64,000 bases of DNA, from the NCBI GenBank assembly GCA_035293565.1, contig DATGMP010000162.1, positions 1 through 64,000 on the forward strand, in the 5' to 3' direction. Under the pieces are notes generated by a model, which was not told where the DNA came from, ran no database searches, and was given only the letters and a program-made list of their open reading frames with translations. This stretch comes from DATGMP01 sp035293565 (GTDB lineage Bacteria; Pseudomonadota; Alphaproteobacteria; BOG-932; Roseiterribacteraceae). Of this stretch, positions 9,421 through 17,670 are shown in pieces. The first letter of the stretch is position 1; the number at the start of each line of letters is the position of its first letter. The position numbers were made by a program, and so were the translations under genes.

Positions 9421-9660
9421 CCTCGCCTGAGCAAGAGGCTGAAGTTGTGGCCGGCAGCCGCATGTCAACGCTCCTCACCGCCTAACCGTGAACTCGCACG
9501 AGCGTTAGTAGAATATCAATCGGCGGCGAGTAGCATCGCTAAGCTTGCACCTACTTGCAGAAACACCTCAGCCGACGACGGTCGTCGTCGCTTCGTTCGA
9601 TCGCTTGCCAGTTCCGAATGCGGCGTTCCCATCTGCCGGAGATTCGCAGTGGAATCTTGG

Positions 9661-9810
9661 ATGACGAAGAGTATGGCTGCGCGGCTTCGAAAAGCTGCGC
9701 TGGAACTCGGAAAGCGCGAGGCGGATATTCTCATCCGGATGGCCTCGGCTATCGAGCGCCACTATGAGGGGATACCAGCGGAGAGGAAGGCGGAACCCGA
9801 CCAAGCGTAG
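9661..9810 (+). CDS. Possible 49-residue hypothetical protein
   Basis: The frame from the ATG at 9661 encodes a charged, helical 49-residue peptide (MAARLRKAALELGKREADIL...). The longer open frame beginning near 9445 has a composition unlike a protein, so the short version is preferred. The upstream GTGGAA is a weak ribosome binding site. No family recognised. Confidence 0.35.
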   Translation: MTKSMAARLRKAALELGKREADILIRMASAIERHYEGIPAERKAEPDQA

Positions 9811-9922
9811 CGACAAGTTTAAAAGCGGATCGTTGTCGACCCAAAATCCGTCTGGCAGTGGGCTTATGCCGCCAGCGTGGCAGCGCGATCTTCGCAGTGC
9901 GTGAGTTGTCGTCCCTGTCACG

Positions 9923-11908
9923 TCAGATCGACGGTCCGTTCCTCTGCCGACCAAGCGTCCACGAGATCGTGTCGCCGCGCATGACGCCGGAGACGTGCTT
10001 GTCCAAATTTCGCTCCAGCACGGGCCGCCATGGGACCAGCCTGAACTCGCGCGACTTCTCTATGACGGCGAAGCGCCCGCTGGCAAGATCGAGCCGACGA
10101 CGATAGACGCCCTCGACCCTGTCATTGGGGCGGGTCTCGATATAGCGAAGCCCGAGCTCCTCGGAGAGTTGACCGGCTGCACGCGCCAGCTCCCGCCGCT
10201 GCAACAGCCGCAGCATATTTTCGCGATAGATGATCCGGTCGCCATCGCGTCGCGCCAGCTCCTGCTCGATGAGCCATTGCCGTCGCCGTGCCTGCGCATC
10301 GCGCACCTCCCGCCCGAAGCCGGCGTCGCGCAGCGGAAGGGGCGTGGCGACGACGAGCTCGCGATCGAGCCAGGTCGCGCCTTCGGCGCCTACGAGCCGA
10401 TCGAGCGGCAGGGCCGAGAGCGTCTCGACTACGACGGGGCTGGTTCGCGCCTGCATCCGCTCAAATGTTGCCGCGCGCTCCACATGGTCGGGGGCGATGA
10501 TCCAGGTGCCGTTCGGCTCACGCTCGACGCCGGCGCCGGCGCGGCGCATCGCTTCGAGCCGCCGGATATGGGTTTCGGCATAGCTCGCCGTCGCGGATCG
10601 ATCGTGGCGGAGATGGATGTCGATGTCATAGCGCCCGCCATTCGCCGCCGCGATCTCGGCGACGGTGCGATCGACTGTGCGCGGTTCGGCCTTTTTCGGC
10701 TCGATGCTGACGATCGCGTCGGTTGGTAGCGTCTCCGTCGCGTCCGCCTTGCCGATATCGACATAATGGGTCCGCCCATCGATGCCATCGAGGATCAAGT
10801 AATGGCGGTCGTTGATCTCGTCCGACAAGCCGCGCGCGATGACGCGACCAATGACCGGCCGTGCTTCCTTGTTGGCGGCATCGAAGATCACGTAATCGGT
10901 GGCGGCTCGTTGCAGACTCTTGTCCGTCACCTCCCGGTGTATCGTCTTGATGATGTCGCCGCGCTCGCCCGTGCGGCGCAGCGTCGGCTCCAGCGCATCG
11001 GCGAGCTTCCAGCGCCCGGGCGCCACCTCCTCGGCGAGGCCGAGGCGCCTCAGCTTCTGCAACCGCCCGGCCCGGAGCGTTTGGCGGAAGGCATCGCCCT
11101 CAACCGCGCCCGACCGGATGACCCCGCCGCCATCGACTTGGCGCATTAGGTCCTTGTCGAGGCTGGTGAACCGCTCCTGCTCGACCTCGCTCCGTAGCCG
11201 GTTTTCGATCTCGATGTCCGAGCGCGGCCCCAGATCGAAGGTGACGATCTCGGCGGCGCGCTCGCGCATGCCGTGCGTGATGTAGTCTCGGGCGATGATC
11301 AAATCCTTGCCGCGGTCGTCCTTGCCGCGGAGAAGGATATGGGTGTGCGGATGGCCGGTGTTGTAGTGATCGACCGCCACCCAGTCGAGGCGGGTGCCGA
11401 GGTCTTCCTCCATCCGGCTCATCAGCCGGCGGACGAAGCCCTTGAGCTCGTCGTACTCCACGGCGTCCTCGGCCGAGACGATGAAGCGGAACTGATGGCG
11501 ATCACCCTCGGCACGGTCGAGGAACGCCTTGCCGTCGGCCCGATCCTGCCGCGCGTCGTAGAGCTCGCCCGGCAAGCCGTCGCGAGTAACGCCGTCGCGC
11601 TGGATATAGCGCATATGGGCGCGCGCGGCTTTCAGCCCCTGTCCCGCGAGCTTGACGATCCGCGATTTGATGATGACACGGCGGACGCGGAACGCGGCAT
11701 AGCGGTCGCGTGATGCCAGCACGCGGCCGACGCCGGCACCGCGTCCGATGCGGTCGCCATGGAAGCGGCGACCGCGCGAGCCGAGACGCGAGCGTCCACC
11801 GGCGAGCGCGATGGCCTTTAGGACCTGGTGAAGGTATCGCTGGCCACGCTTGCTGCCTCGCGCGCGGATCTTTCCGAGCCTGGGCTCGAAGCGGTCGTCA
11901 TGCACCAT
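9923..11908 (-). CDS. rlxS: Relaxase (RlxS-like, with C-terminal DUF3363 region)
   Basis: 661 residues from the ATG at 11908, with GGAG 9-10 bases upstream; the 102 codons of open frame before it look non-coding. The Arg-rich N-terminus (RFEPRLGKIRARGSKRG) leads to a VirD2/MOBP-type nuclease core with the metal-binding motif HYNTGHPHTHILLRG. An ARAHMRYIQRDG stretch lies ahead of it. The long C-terminal part corresponds to the DUF3363 region of this relaxase class. It nicks oriT and pilots the strand through the coupling protein. It is the last gene of the rdfS-traF-rlxS type operon. Confidence 0.93.
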   Translation of the reverse strand: MVHDDRFEPRLGKIRARGSKRGQRYLHQVLKAIALAGGRSRLGSRGRRFHGDRIGRGAGVGRVLASRDRYAAFRVRRVIIKSRIVKLAGQGLKAARAHMRYIQRDGVTRDGLPGELYDARQDRADGKAFLDRAEGDRHQFRFIVSAEDAVEYDELKGFVRRLMSRMEEDLGTRLDWVAVDHYNTGHPHTHILLRGKDDRGKDLIIARDYITHGMRERAAEIVTFDLGPRSDIEIENRLRSEVEQERFTSLDKDLMRQVDGGGVIRSGAVEGDAFRQTLRAGRLQKLRRLGLAEEVAPGRWKLADALEPTLRRTGERGDIIKTIHREVTDKSLQRAATDYVIFDAANKEARPVIGRVIARGLSDEINDRHYLILDGIDGRTHYVDIGKADATETLPTDAIVSIEPKKAEPRTVDRTVAEIAAANGGRYDIDIHLRHDRSATASYAETHIRRLEAMRRAGAGVEREPNGTWIIAPDHVERAATFERMQARTSPVVVETLSALPLDRLVGAEGATWLDRELVVATPLPLRDAGFGREVRDAQARRRQWLIEQELARRDGDRIIYRENMLRLLQRRELARAAGQLSEELGLRYIETRPNDRVEGVYRRRLDLASGRFAVIEKSREFRLVPWRPVLERNLDKHVSGVMRGDTISWTLGRQRNGPSI

Positions 11909-12240
11909 GATCGCCGCTCCGGATCGACGCAAAGGCGTGTCTCGCCGGATGAGAAGAGCCGGCGGCGGACCGGCGCCATCGACAGCGAGGATAATCAAGG
12001 GCTTGGCCGCGTCTGGCGCCATGCCCCTCAGGCATGGCGCCATAAAATCGATGTGCAGACAAGGACTTGGGCGCCAATGGCGCCACTGCTTTATCTTGCC
12101 TTCCCGAGCCCCACATGCCGCTGACCGTCCTTCCTGCGCTCTCTTACGCTCTAGGCTCCAGGCCGCGTGTGGTGGCCCCGAATTCGAAACCTCGGAAGCG
12201 GCATTGAAAGACACCGCTCCCGAGGCGAATGACGAAGGTT
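11909..12240. other. 332-base non-coding stretch upstream of the relaxase, with a strong hairpin
   Basis: There is no credible gene. At 12015-12041 an 11-bp perfect stem (GGCGCCATGCC / GGCATGGCGCC) surrounds a 5-base loop, and a related palindromic TGGCGCCA-type element lies near 12067-12083. Such structure directly before a relaxase gene could be a terminator for the upstream genes, part of oriT, or both. Confidence 0.5.
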
Positions 12241-12603
12241 TCAGCCACTCGTCAGGAAGGCCGATTCCGCGCTCGACAGATCGCCGAAATGGCGGACCCG
12301 AACCAACGCGCAGACCCGTCGCGCGGCATCGACGACGCAGGTCGCGACGTAGTAGCGGCCGCGGAAAATGCCAAGGATTGCTACACCCAGACCGGCGTCT
12401 TCCTCGTCGTCGAATGCGCCATAGAACGGCCCGAGCGGCATCTCCGCGATGCGTCCTTCCCAGTAGAAGTCGGCCTGCTCGGCGTCGATGAAGCGCTCGA
12501 CGACAGCGGTGATTCCGTCCGGTCCGAACTCGTTGGTGAGGTCACGAACGAGCTGGGGGAAGCGGTCGAAATCGGCGTGCGGGTGGTGGTGAATTGCGAT
12601 CAT
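12241..12603 (-). CDS. Conserved-looking hypothetical protein between slt and rlxS
   Basis: 120 residues. The start at 12603 is set by a strong GGAGG site 6 bases before the ATG; the frame stays open upstream but is unsupported. It begins with a His-rich segment (MIAIHHHPHADFDRFPQLV) and is acidic overall, with FYGAFDDEEDAGLGVAILG and a C-terminal VRVRHFGD. There are no membrane segments. Its place between the transglycosylase and relaxase genes suggests a relaxosome or transfer accessory role, but I do not recognise it. Confidence 0.72.
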   Translation of the reverse strand: MIAIHHHPHADFDRFPQLVRDLTNEFGPDGITAVVERFIDAEQADFYWEGRIAEMPLGPFYGAFDDEEDAGLGVAILGIFRGRYYVATCVVDAARRVCALVRVRHFGDLSSAESAFLTSG

Positions 12604-12666
12604 TGTCGCCTCCGGAGTTGCCGTCCTCCTCGTCGAGGACAGGCTCCGGGAGCGGCCGGCGAAGCG

Positions 12667-12801
12667 GCGGTCAAGGACGCCGAAGGCGCCGCGCAGCGGG
12701 GCGCGGGGGAGCCGATTTTGTCGAGCGATCACCATGACAGGCGCGCGCCAGCGCGCTCCTTGCGCTCGACAAAATTGGGGGCACCGCGCCTCCTTGACCG
12801 C
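12667..12801. repeat. Nested inverted repeats upstream of the small relaxase-operon gene
   Basis: The outer arms are GCGGTCAAGGA (12667-12677) and its exact complement (12791-12801). The inner arms are ATTTTGTCGAGCG (12715-12727) and its exact complement (12763-12775). The region between the inner arms is itself GC-palindromic. No gene overlaps it. Candidate oriT or regulatory structure. Confidence 0.6.
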
Positions 12802-12880
12802 TGCTTCGTCCTGGCTGGTACGATGAAAAAACCGAGACGCCGCCCCTCTCTCCGGGAGGGTTCCGATGTTGATGCCGCTG

Positions 12881-13672
12881 CTATTCATCGCTCTTCTCGG
12901 CCGGCGGCGAGCCTTCAACGTTGGTCCTGAGCGGGACGAAGAGAAGGCCGGACGGCGCATCGTTTCGTTCTGGGGCGAGAGGTCGTGCGCTCCGATCGAG
13001 AGCGAAGAAGAGCGCCGTTCCCGATGGAATGCCGCTGCGGTTCGCGGGGTCGGGACGTGACGGATCGGGCAGGCCGGATGGGCCTTGCGCCCGAATGCCG
13101 TCCTTCACGCCGGAGCCGATCGCCGCGAGATAGCTCCAGGTTTCCTCCGGCAATGTCGCGCCGTGCAGCCGGTACGCGTCATAGCGATCCGGCCCGGCAT
13201 TGTAGGCGGCGAAAAGTCCGGGATAGCCGTAGCGCTCGTACATCGCGCGGAGATAGGCCGCGCCAGCGAGGATGTTGTCGTGCGGATCGAAGGGATCGGC
13301 GCCCAATCCATGGCGAAGGCGCATCTCGGCGTAGGTGTCCGGCATCACTTGCATCAATCCCATCGCCCCGGCTGGGGAGACGATCGGCCGGTCATCCACA
13401 ATGGCCCGGCCGCCACTTTCGACGCGCATCACGGCGAGGACCCAGGCTTCCGGAAGACCGAACCGCCGCGATGCTTCGGTGATGAAAGGCTGCCACTGAT
13501 CAATCGCTGACGACGTGCCGTGTTCGTCGCCGGTAGCAGCGGCAGCGGCCTTCAACCCGCCGCCATCGTCGCTCGTCCTGATCAAAAGGGGCGCGTGATG
13601 AACGGGTAATACGTGCGCCGGCGATGCGTTGGTCCCGAGCATGCCGAGCATCGCGAGGGTCACCAGGTCCAA
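12881..13672 (-). CDS. Lytic transglycosylase (SLT domain)
   Basis: 263 residues with an N-terminal secretion-type hydrophobic start (MDLVTLAMLGMLGTNASPAH). The SLT core holds the catalytic Glu context RVESGG, then SPAGAMGLMQVMPDTYAEM, NILAGAAYLRAMYERYG and LFAAYNAGP. It locally opens peptidoglycan so the transfer apparatus can cross the envelope. It overlaps the traF end by 13 bases, so the two are cotranscribed. In ICEMlSymR7A a transglycosylase-type gene occupies the equivalent place between traF and rlxS. The Pro/Arg-rich C-terminus after ~residue 195 is not part of the fold. Confidence 0.9.
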   Translation of the reverse strand: MDLVTLAMLGMLGTNASPAHVLPVHHAPLLIRTSDDGGGLKAAAAATGDEHGTSSAIDQWQPFITEASRRFGLPEAWVLAVMRVESGGRAIVDDRPIVSPAGAMGLMQVMPDTYAEMRLRHGLGADPFDPHDNILAGAAYLRAMYERYGYPGLFAAYNAGPDRYDAYRLHGATLPEETWSYLAAIGSGVKDGIRAQGPSGLPDPSRPDPANRSGIPSGTALFFALDRSARPLAPERNDAPSGLLFVPLRTNVEGSPPAEKSDE

Positions 13673-14184
13673 AGCGGGACGAGCCTCCCGAGGATCGCGG
13701 CACGGCCAATCGGCCCGAAATACCGGCCATCAAAGGAGGCGCGGACACCTGCCATCAGCAGGAAAACCTCGCCGGTGACGAGCGGACGACACTCGTTCCA
13801 GGGCGACAGCGGTCGCCCTTGCCGATCCATTGGCAAGGCGTCGGCAACCGGATCTCCATTGATCTTGATGCTGCCAGTTTCCGCGCAGGCGATATCGCCG
13901 GGAAGCGCCGCGACGCGCTTCACCACCGGCACCGACATCGGCAGATAGCCCCGCTCGGCGGCAAAGTGCGCCACGGGCTCCGGCAGGCGCGCCAGCACGA
14001 AATCGCCGCGGTCGATCGGCCCTCCGGCTCGGCGATAGAAGCCGATAGGCGCGCTGGCACTGGCGTTGTAGACGAGAAGCGGCACCGGCTTGGCGGTGGA
14101 GGCGACGCCGAGCGCGAGGATCGCGAACGCGGCTGCGCCGACCGTCGCCGCCTTGCGTCGCCGCCGGTCAAGCATGCGCGTCAT
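13660..14184 (-). CDS. traF: TraF-like S26 signal peptidase
   Basis: About 174 residues; the start could be the ATG at 14190, 14184 or 14175, all overlapping the end of the upstream rdfS-like gene. A membrane anchor (AATVGAAAFAILALGVAST) is followed by the serine-nucleophile region (YNASASAPIGFYRR) and the lysine region (PVVKRVAALPGD), as in TraF/LepB-type S26 peptidases. TraF matures TrbC pilin. The C-terminal NECRPLVTGEVFLL...SFDGRYFGPI is also typical. Confidence 0.92.
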   Translation of the reverse strand: MTRMLDRRRRKAATVGAAAFAILALGVASTAKPVPLLVYNASASAPIGFYRRAGGPIDRGDFVLARLPEPVAHFAAERGYLPMSVPVVKRVAALPGDIACAETGSIKINGDPVADALPMDRQGRPLSPWNECRPLVTGEVFLLMAGVRASFDGRYFGPIGRAAILGRLVPLWTW

Positions 14185-14467
14185 GTCCATTGCCGCCGTT
14201 GGCGTGCGAGCCGCCGCGGCGATCACCGGCGACATCATTTTCGGCTTCCGCCGTCGACGACTTGCCGCGCCCGAGCGACCATTCATTGAGATCGCCGATG
14301 TGATAGCGGACGTAGCGGCCGTGCTTACGGTACCGCGGCCCACGGCTGTCCCAACGCATCCTTTCGAGGGTGCGGCGGGAGAGGCCGACATAGAAAGCGG
14401 CCTGAGCGGTGGTAAGAAACGGGCTGCTCTTCTTTGCCTCGGCCGCCCGAACGGTGTCGTCCTCCAT
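14168..14467 (-). CDS. rdfS: AlpA/MerR-type helix-turn-helix protein (RdfS-like excisionase)
   Basis: 99 residues from the ATG at 14467, chosen because AGAGGA lies 8 bases upstream; ATGs at 14485 and 14527 are less well placed. The core FLTTAQAAFYVGLSRRTLERM...GPRYRKHGRYVRYHIGDLNEW is the winged-helix fold of AlpA-like excisionases. In ICEMlSymR7A the recombination directionality factor RdfS is of this type and heads an operon with traF and rlxS; the same order occurs here. It would direct integrase towards excision. Confidence 0.85.
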   Translation of the reverse strand: MEDDTVRAAEAKKSSPFLTTAQAAFYVGLSRRTLERMRWDSRGPRYRKHGRYVRYHIGDLNEWSLGRGKSSTAEAENDVAGDRRGGSHANGGNGHDAHA

Positions 14468-14613
14468 CGCGATTTTCCTCTCCATTGCGATCGACGGTGC
14501 CGCCGCAATTGACGGCGCCGAGAGCAAAGGAGAGCGCAGGAGGGACGGCGCGGGGGACGGTCGAAAACCACCTAGCCGCGGAATCGTCCCACCTCAAATG
14601 GGAGCACGCGAAA

Positions 14614-14639
14614 GCCCCCGCGCGGGTGAGCGCGGGGGC
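14614..14639 (-). terminator. Candidate intrinsic terminator after the DUF736 gene
   Basis: A 10-bp perfect stem (GCCCCCGCGC / GCGCGGGGGC) with a 6-base loop lies 13 bases past the DUF736 stop. On the minus strand it is followed by only three T residues, so termination is plausible but not certain. Confidence 0.55.
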
Positions 14640-14652
14640 AAGGCGAGAGGTC

Positions 14653-14976
14653 TCAGTCGGCCGGGTTCCAGATGACGGCGAACGCGTCGTCATCGTCCTG
14701 GCCGGCGGCGCGGCCGAGGTTGGCGTAGAGCTTGCGCGGGCCGAATTCAGGAGCTGCGAGGCTCAGCGAGACGTATTCCTTGCCGGAGGTCTCGCCCGTG
14801 CGCAGCCAGCCCGCGCCGATCTCATAGCCCTTCGTCAGCACCCGGAAGTCCGGATGATTGTCGGCGCTCTTGGCCGCGTTGGGGACAATGTCGATCTCGG
14901 CGCGGATGGTGAGGGTCTTGAGCTGGCCTTTGTAGCCGCCATTCGCTTGCTTGGTGACGTATCCGATTGCGGGCAT
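14653..14976 (-). CDS. DUF736 family protein
   Basis: 107 residues with a good ribosome binding site (GGAGACAG). The sequence matches DUF736: MPAIGYVTKQANGGYKGQLK near the start and a C-terminal GRAAGQDDDDAFAVIWNPAD. Members are small soluble proteins of unknown function, almost always on plasmids and ICEs of Alphaproteobacteria. It stands alone, with a hairpin after it. Confidence 0.9.
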   Translation of the reverse strand: MPAIGYVTKQANGGYKGQLKTLTIRAEIDIVPNAAKSADNHPDFRVLTKGYEIGAGWLRTGETSGKEYVSLSLAAPEFGPRKLYANLGRAAGQDDDDAFAVIWNPAD

Positions 14977-15425
14977 TGCTCTGTCTCCTTTGAGGTCGCG
15001 GGGACCAATTCCCCTGCGATGGCGGACCGTTCATGGGCGGGGCCGGACCCTCGAACCCGAAGGGCCGCAGCGGCAGCGGAGGACCCGAGCGGACAAGTTT
15101 TTTGGAGCGTAGCGGTCGCGAGGAGCCTGCGTAGCGGGCGGGGAAAAAACTTGGCGGCGACGGTTTTGCGAGGGCCGGACCCGACCATAGGTCCTCAAGC
15201 CAAGAGCAGGGGATTGAGCCCGAGACGGAGAATGGACGGGGCGAGACCGCGATCGTCGCCAAGCGCGGATGCTGTCCGGAAAAGACCACCGATCGAGCAA
15301 CCGCTCATGGAACTCGCTTGCAGGCCGACGCCGTAACGGCCGATCGTTGCCGCATGCTGATGATGACCTTCGCGCGGTCACGCCGGGTACAATGTGCGAG
15401 GAATATCAATTGACGACTGACGGCA
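14977..15425. other. Non-coding region with a GC-rich inverted repeat
   Basis: No credible gene in about 450 bases. It holds an inverted repeat CAAGTTTTTT (15094-15103) / AAAAAACTTG (15144-15153) in a GC-rich block. The block also contains the string CCCGAAGGGCCG, which reappears near 22,600 in the same ICE. Confidence 0.5.
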
Positions 15426-15600
15426 TTGGGCATCAACGGCTGCCGGAGCCAAAGACTGCGGCAAAAGCGATTTGACGGCAGGAGATTACAGATATCATGG
15501 CATCAGGAGTGGGGCGCGATTGCCGCCCGTATTGATGGACTGACGCGCTCATGTGCGTATGTCATTCAGGCATTGGAGCGAGCCCCCGGAGATAACTTCG
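15426..15600 (+). pseudogene. 5' fragment of a hypothetical gene split by the IS1595-type transposon
   Basis: The plus-strand frame ending ...ISWHQEWGAIAARIDGL...IQALERAPGDNF runs to the target duplication TAACTTCG (15593-15600). Removing the transposon joins it in frame to NFAIVRTKITPEF at 18696, giving one continuous protein. The true start is uncertain: a TTG at 15426 opens the frame, but the first ~25 codons look non-coding and the gene may begin nearer 15490. Function unknown. Confidence 0.65.
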
Positions 15601-15624
15601 GGAAATTATATACTTGACGCCACA
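15601..15624 (+). repeat. Left terminal inverted repeat of the IS1595-type transposon
   Basis: 24 bases matching the right end except at position 3. The transposase start codon lies 65 bases inside. Confidence 0.9.
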
Positions 15625-15665
15625 ACACCCAACTGCTAGTTTAGGCTCATTGAATGGAGCCGAAC

Positions 15666-16580
15666 ATGTCCGCCGATCTTTCTAGCCCGCGCTTTCACGA
15701 CGAAACCGAAGCCCGCAAGTTCCTTGAGGCGACCCGCTGGCCCGAGGGTCCGGTTTGCCCTCATTGCGGCACGGTCAACGAGGCTTACGAGAACGCCAGC
15801 AAGCCGGGTGTGTACCGCTGCGCTTCTGTCGAGTGCCGTAAGGACTTCTCGGTAACGGTCGGCACGCTGTTTGAGCGGTCGCATGTGCCGTTGCACAAGT
15901 GGCTGTTGGCGACGCATTTGCTGATGGCTGGCAAGAAGGGCGTCAGCGCGCACCAGCTCCATCGGATGCTTGGCGTGACGTACAAGACGGCATGGTTCAT
16001 GGCGCATCGCATTCGCGAAGCGCTGCGGCCCAATGCGCCCAGTCCGCTCGGCGGCCAGAACAAGGTTGTCGAAGCAGACGAAACATACGTCGGTGGCAAG
16101 GCGAAGAACCGCAAGAACAAGGTTCCGCCAAAGGAAGCGGTGTTCTCTTTGGTCGAGCGCGGCGGCAAGGTTCGTTCTCGCCACGTCGCCGATGTTACCG
16201 GCGCGACCTTGCGCGACGCCATGGTCTCTCAGATCGACAAGACGTCCTATCTCATGACGGACGAGTCGCCCACCTATACCGCGATCGGCACGGAGTTCGC
16301 GGGCCATGGTACGGTCAACCACTCCGCCGAAGAGTACGTACGCGCCTACTTCTGGCACACCAACACCGCTGAGGGTTTCTTCTCCATCCTCAAGCGCGGC
16401 ATTACCGGCGTGTACCACCACGTCAGCAAGGAGCACTTGCACCGCTATCTCGCCGAGTTCGATTTTCGGTATAACGAGCGCGAGTCGCTCGGCGTTGACG
16501 ACGCCAAGCGTGCCGAGAAGGCTTTGAAGGGCATCGAAGGCCGCCGCCTGACCTATGGGGGGTCTCAAGCGCGGCCGTAA
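15666..16580 (+). CDS. IS1595-family transposase
   Basis: 304 residues from the ATG at 15666 (GGAG 8 bases upstream); an ATG four codons earlier is an alternative. An N-terminal zinc ribbon (CPHCG ... RCASVECRKDFSVT) precedes the ISXO2-like catalytic domain with VEADETYVGGK, a second acidic residue in LMTDESPTY and the Glu-bearing NTAEGFFSILKRG. This is the DDE-type arrangement of IS1595. It moves the element by cut-and-paste. No frameshift or internal stop, so it may be active. Confidence 0.96.
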   Translation: MSADLSSPRFHDETEARKFLEATRWPEGPVCPHCGTVNEAYENASKPGVYRCASVECRKDFSVTVGTLFERSHVPLHKWLLATHLLMAGKKGVSAHQLHRMLGVTYKTAWFMAHRIREALRPNAPSPLGGQNKVVEADETYVGGKAKNRKNKVPPKEAVFSLVERGGKVRSRHVADVTGATLRDAMVSQIDKTSYLMTDESPTYTAIGTEFAGHGTVNHSAEEYVRAYFWHTNTAEGFFSILKRGITGVYHHVSKEHLHRYLAEFDFRYNERESLGVDDAKRAEKALKGIEGRRLTYGGSQARP

Positions 16581-16665
16581 GGCTAAGCGACTCATCCGCC
16601 ACGACAAATGGCGAGAAATGCTCGCGCGAATCGCGTGGGAAGAGTGGTTCAATGCGCGCCGGTGA
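16555..16665 (+). CDS. Possible 36-residue basic peptide overlapping the transposase end
   Basis: The frame from the ATG at 16555 overlaps the last 26 bases of the transposase in another frame. It encodes a very basic, Trp-containing peptide (GLKRGRKAKRLIRHDKWREM ... EEWFNARR). Its position suggests translational coupling. Too short for homology by eye; it may be chance. Confidence 0.35.
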   Translation: MGGLKRGRKAKRLIRHDKWREMLARIAWEEWFNARR

Positions 16666-16791
16666 TGCTAGAAACGCCCGGATTCCTTGACGAATCGGAC
16701 GCCATGGCGCATCTTATCGGCGTGGGGTAGCGCCGGTGAATTCCGGTAAGCGCCCCGCTTAACTGAAGCCCCGCGCGAAGAGCCGGGGCTT

Positions 16792-17511
16792 CTACTTTGC
16801 GCGTATGACGCCAGCCTTCAGCGGATCATTAGCGTATGCCTGCTTTACCATGATCGGCTCAAGAATCCAAAACGAGCGATGAAGGCGGTATTTGATTGTC
16901 GCCGCCGTCGGCGACTCGTGGCGCAATAGTGAGAAGGCGCAAAAGTCCGCCGCTTGCACGAAATAGCTGCGGTCGGATCGACGATAGTTGATATCCTCGA
17001 TCACGGTGTGCACAGGGATGTTCTTCGCCTCCTGGCCGCCGCCCCAATCACCGAATCGACTCGGGATATAGTTGTGCCGTCGCTGCTTGCGAAGAATGCG
17101 ATCATATGTCTTGCCTTCATCGCAGATAATGAAGGCTTGGCTGCCGGCCTTCGTCATGTTGACGTGAATGCGATTGAGCAGCCGCTCAAACAGCACATCC
17201 TCGTCGGCTCTCATGCCGAATGCGTTGAAGAGTTGAACCCCAGGGAGACGCGTGTAGCAACTCAGCGCGAAGTCGAATAGCCGCGCGCGTGTGCCTTTGT
17301 AGACGGGAAAGGGGGCGACATTGCCACGGCCGCCGATCCAATCCGTCGCGTGCAATTCAATGGACGTGTATATTCCGTCGCACGCTTTCATCTGCCGGCG
17401 CATGTCGACAAGGTGCGTCAACGCCGCTTGCCAGAACTTCGCCGGTATGCACAGAGCCGAAAAGCAAAGATACTTGTCGTCTTTCGAGTCGTCGATATAA
17501 ACGAGGTGCAT
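16792..17511 (-). CDS. DUF3800 family protein, transposon cargo
   Basis: 239 residues from the ATG at 17511; the frame is open upstream to 17832, but that part overlaps another real gene. DUF3800 signatures are present: an N-terminal MHLVYIDDS, a central AFIICDEG, and near the C-terminus SYFVQAADFCAFSLLR. DUF3800 proteins have an RNase H-like fold and are frequent passengers of mobile elements; biochemical function is unknown. It points opposite to the transposase and starts head-to-head with the small plus-strand ORF at 17515. Confidence 0.85.
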   Translation of the reverse strand: MHLVYIDDSKDDKYLCFSALCIPAKFWQAALTHLVDMRRQMKACDGIYTSIELHATDWIGGRGNVAPFPVYKGTRARLFDFALSCYTRLPGVQLFNAFGMRADEDVLFERLLNRIHVNMTKAGSQAFIICDEGKTYDRILRKQRRHNYIPSRFGDWGGGQEAKNIPVHTVIEDINYRRSDRSYFVQAADFCAFSLLRHESPTAATIKYRLHRSFWILEPIMVKQAYANDPLKAGVIRAK

Positions 17512-17514
17512 GGG

Positions 17515-17670
17515 ATGCCCGCTCCGAAGAAAGAGCCTCCGCTGGCGGTCGGAGTAGACGAGAACAAATTCAAAGAAGCGGTGCGTAAGCTGCTCAACAC
17601 GCCGCCGCAGCACCGCCTGGCAAAGAAGGGGCGGCCGACTCGCCGCCCCCGGAAGAAGAGCGCGAGCTAG
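17515..17670 (+). CDS. Small basic protein divergent from the DUF3800 gene
   Basis: 51 residues from the ATG at 17515, with GAGGTG 6 bases upstream. The sequence looks protein-like: ENKFKEAVRKLLNTPPQHRL followed by a Lys/Arg/Pro-rich tail ending KKSAS. Its start codon is 3 bases from the DUF3800 start on the other strand, so each ribosome binding site lies in the first codons of the other gene. Function unknown; a nucleic-acid-binding role fits the composition. Confidence 0.55.
   Translation: MPAPKKEPPLAVGVDENKFKEAVRKLLNTPPQHRLAKKGRPTRRPRKKSAS

Noticed and set aside
17350..17514. Upstream extension of the 51-residue transposon ORF
   Set aside because: It lies wholly opposite DUF3800 coding sequence and lacks a ribosome binding site; only the part from 17515 looks protein-like.
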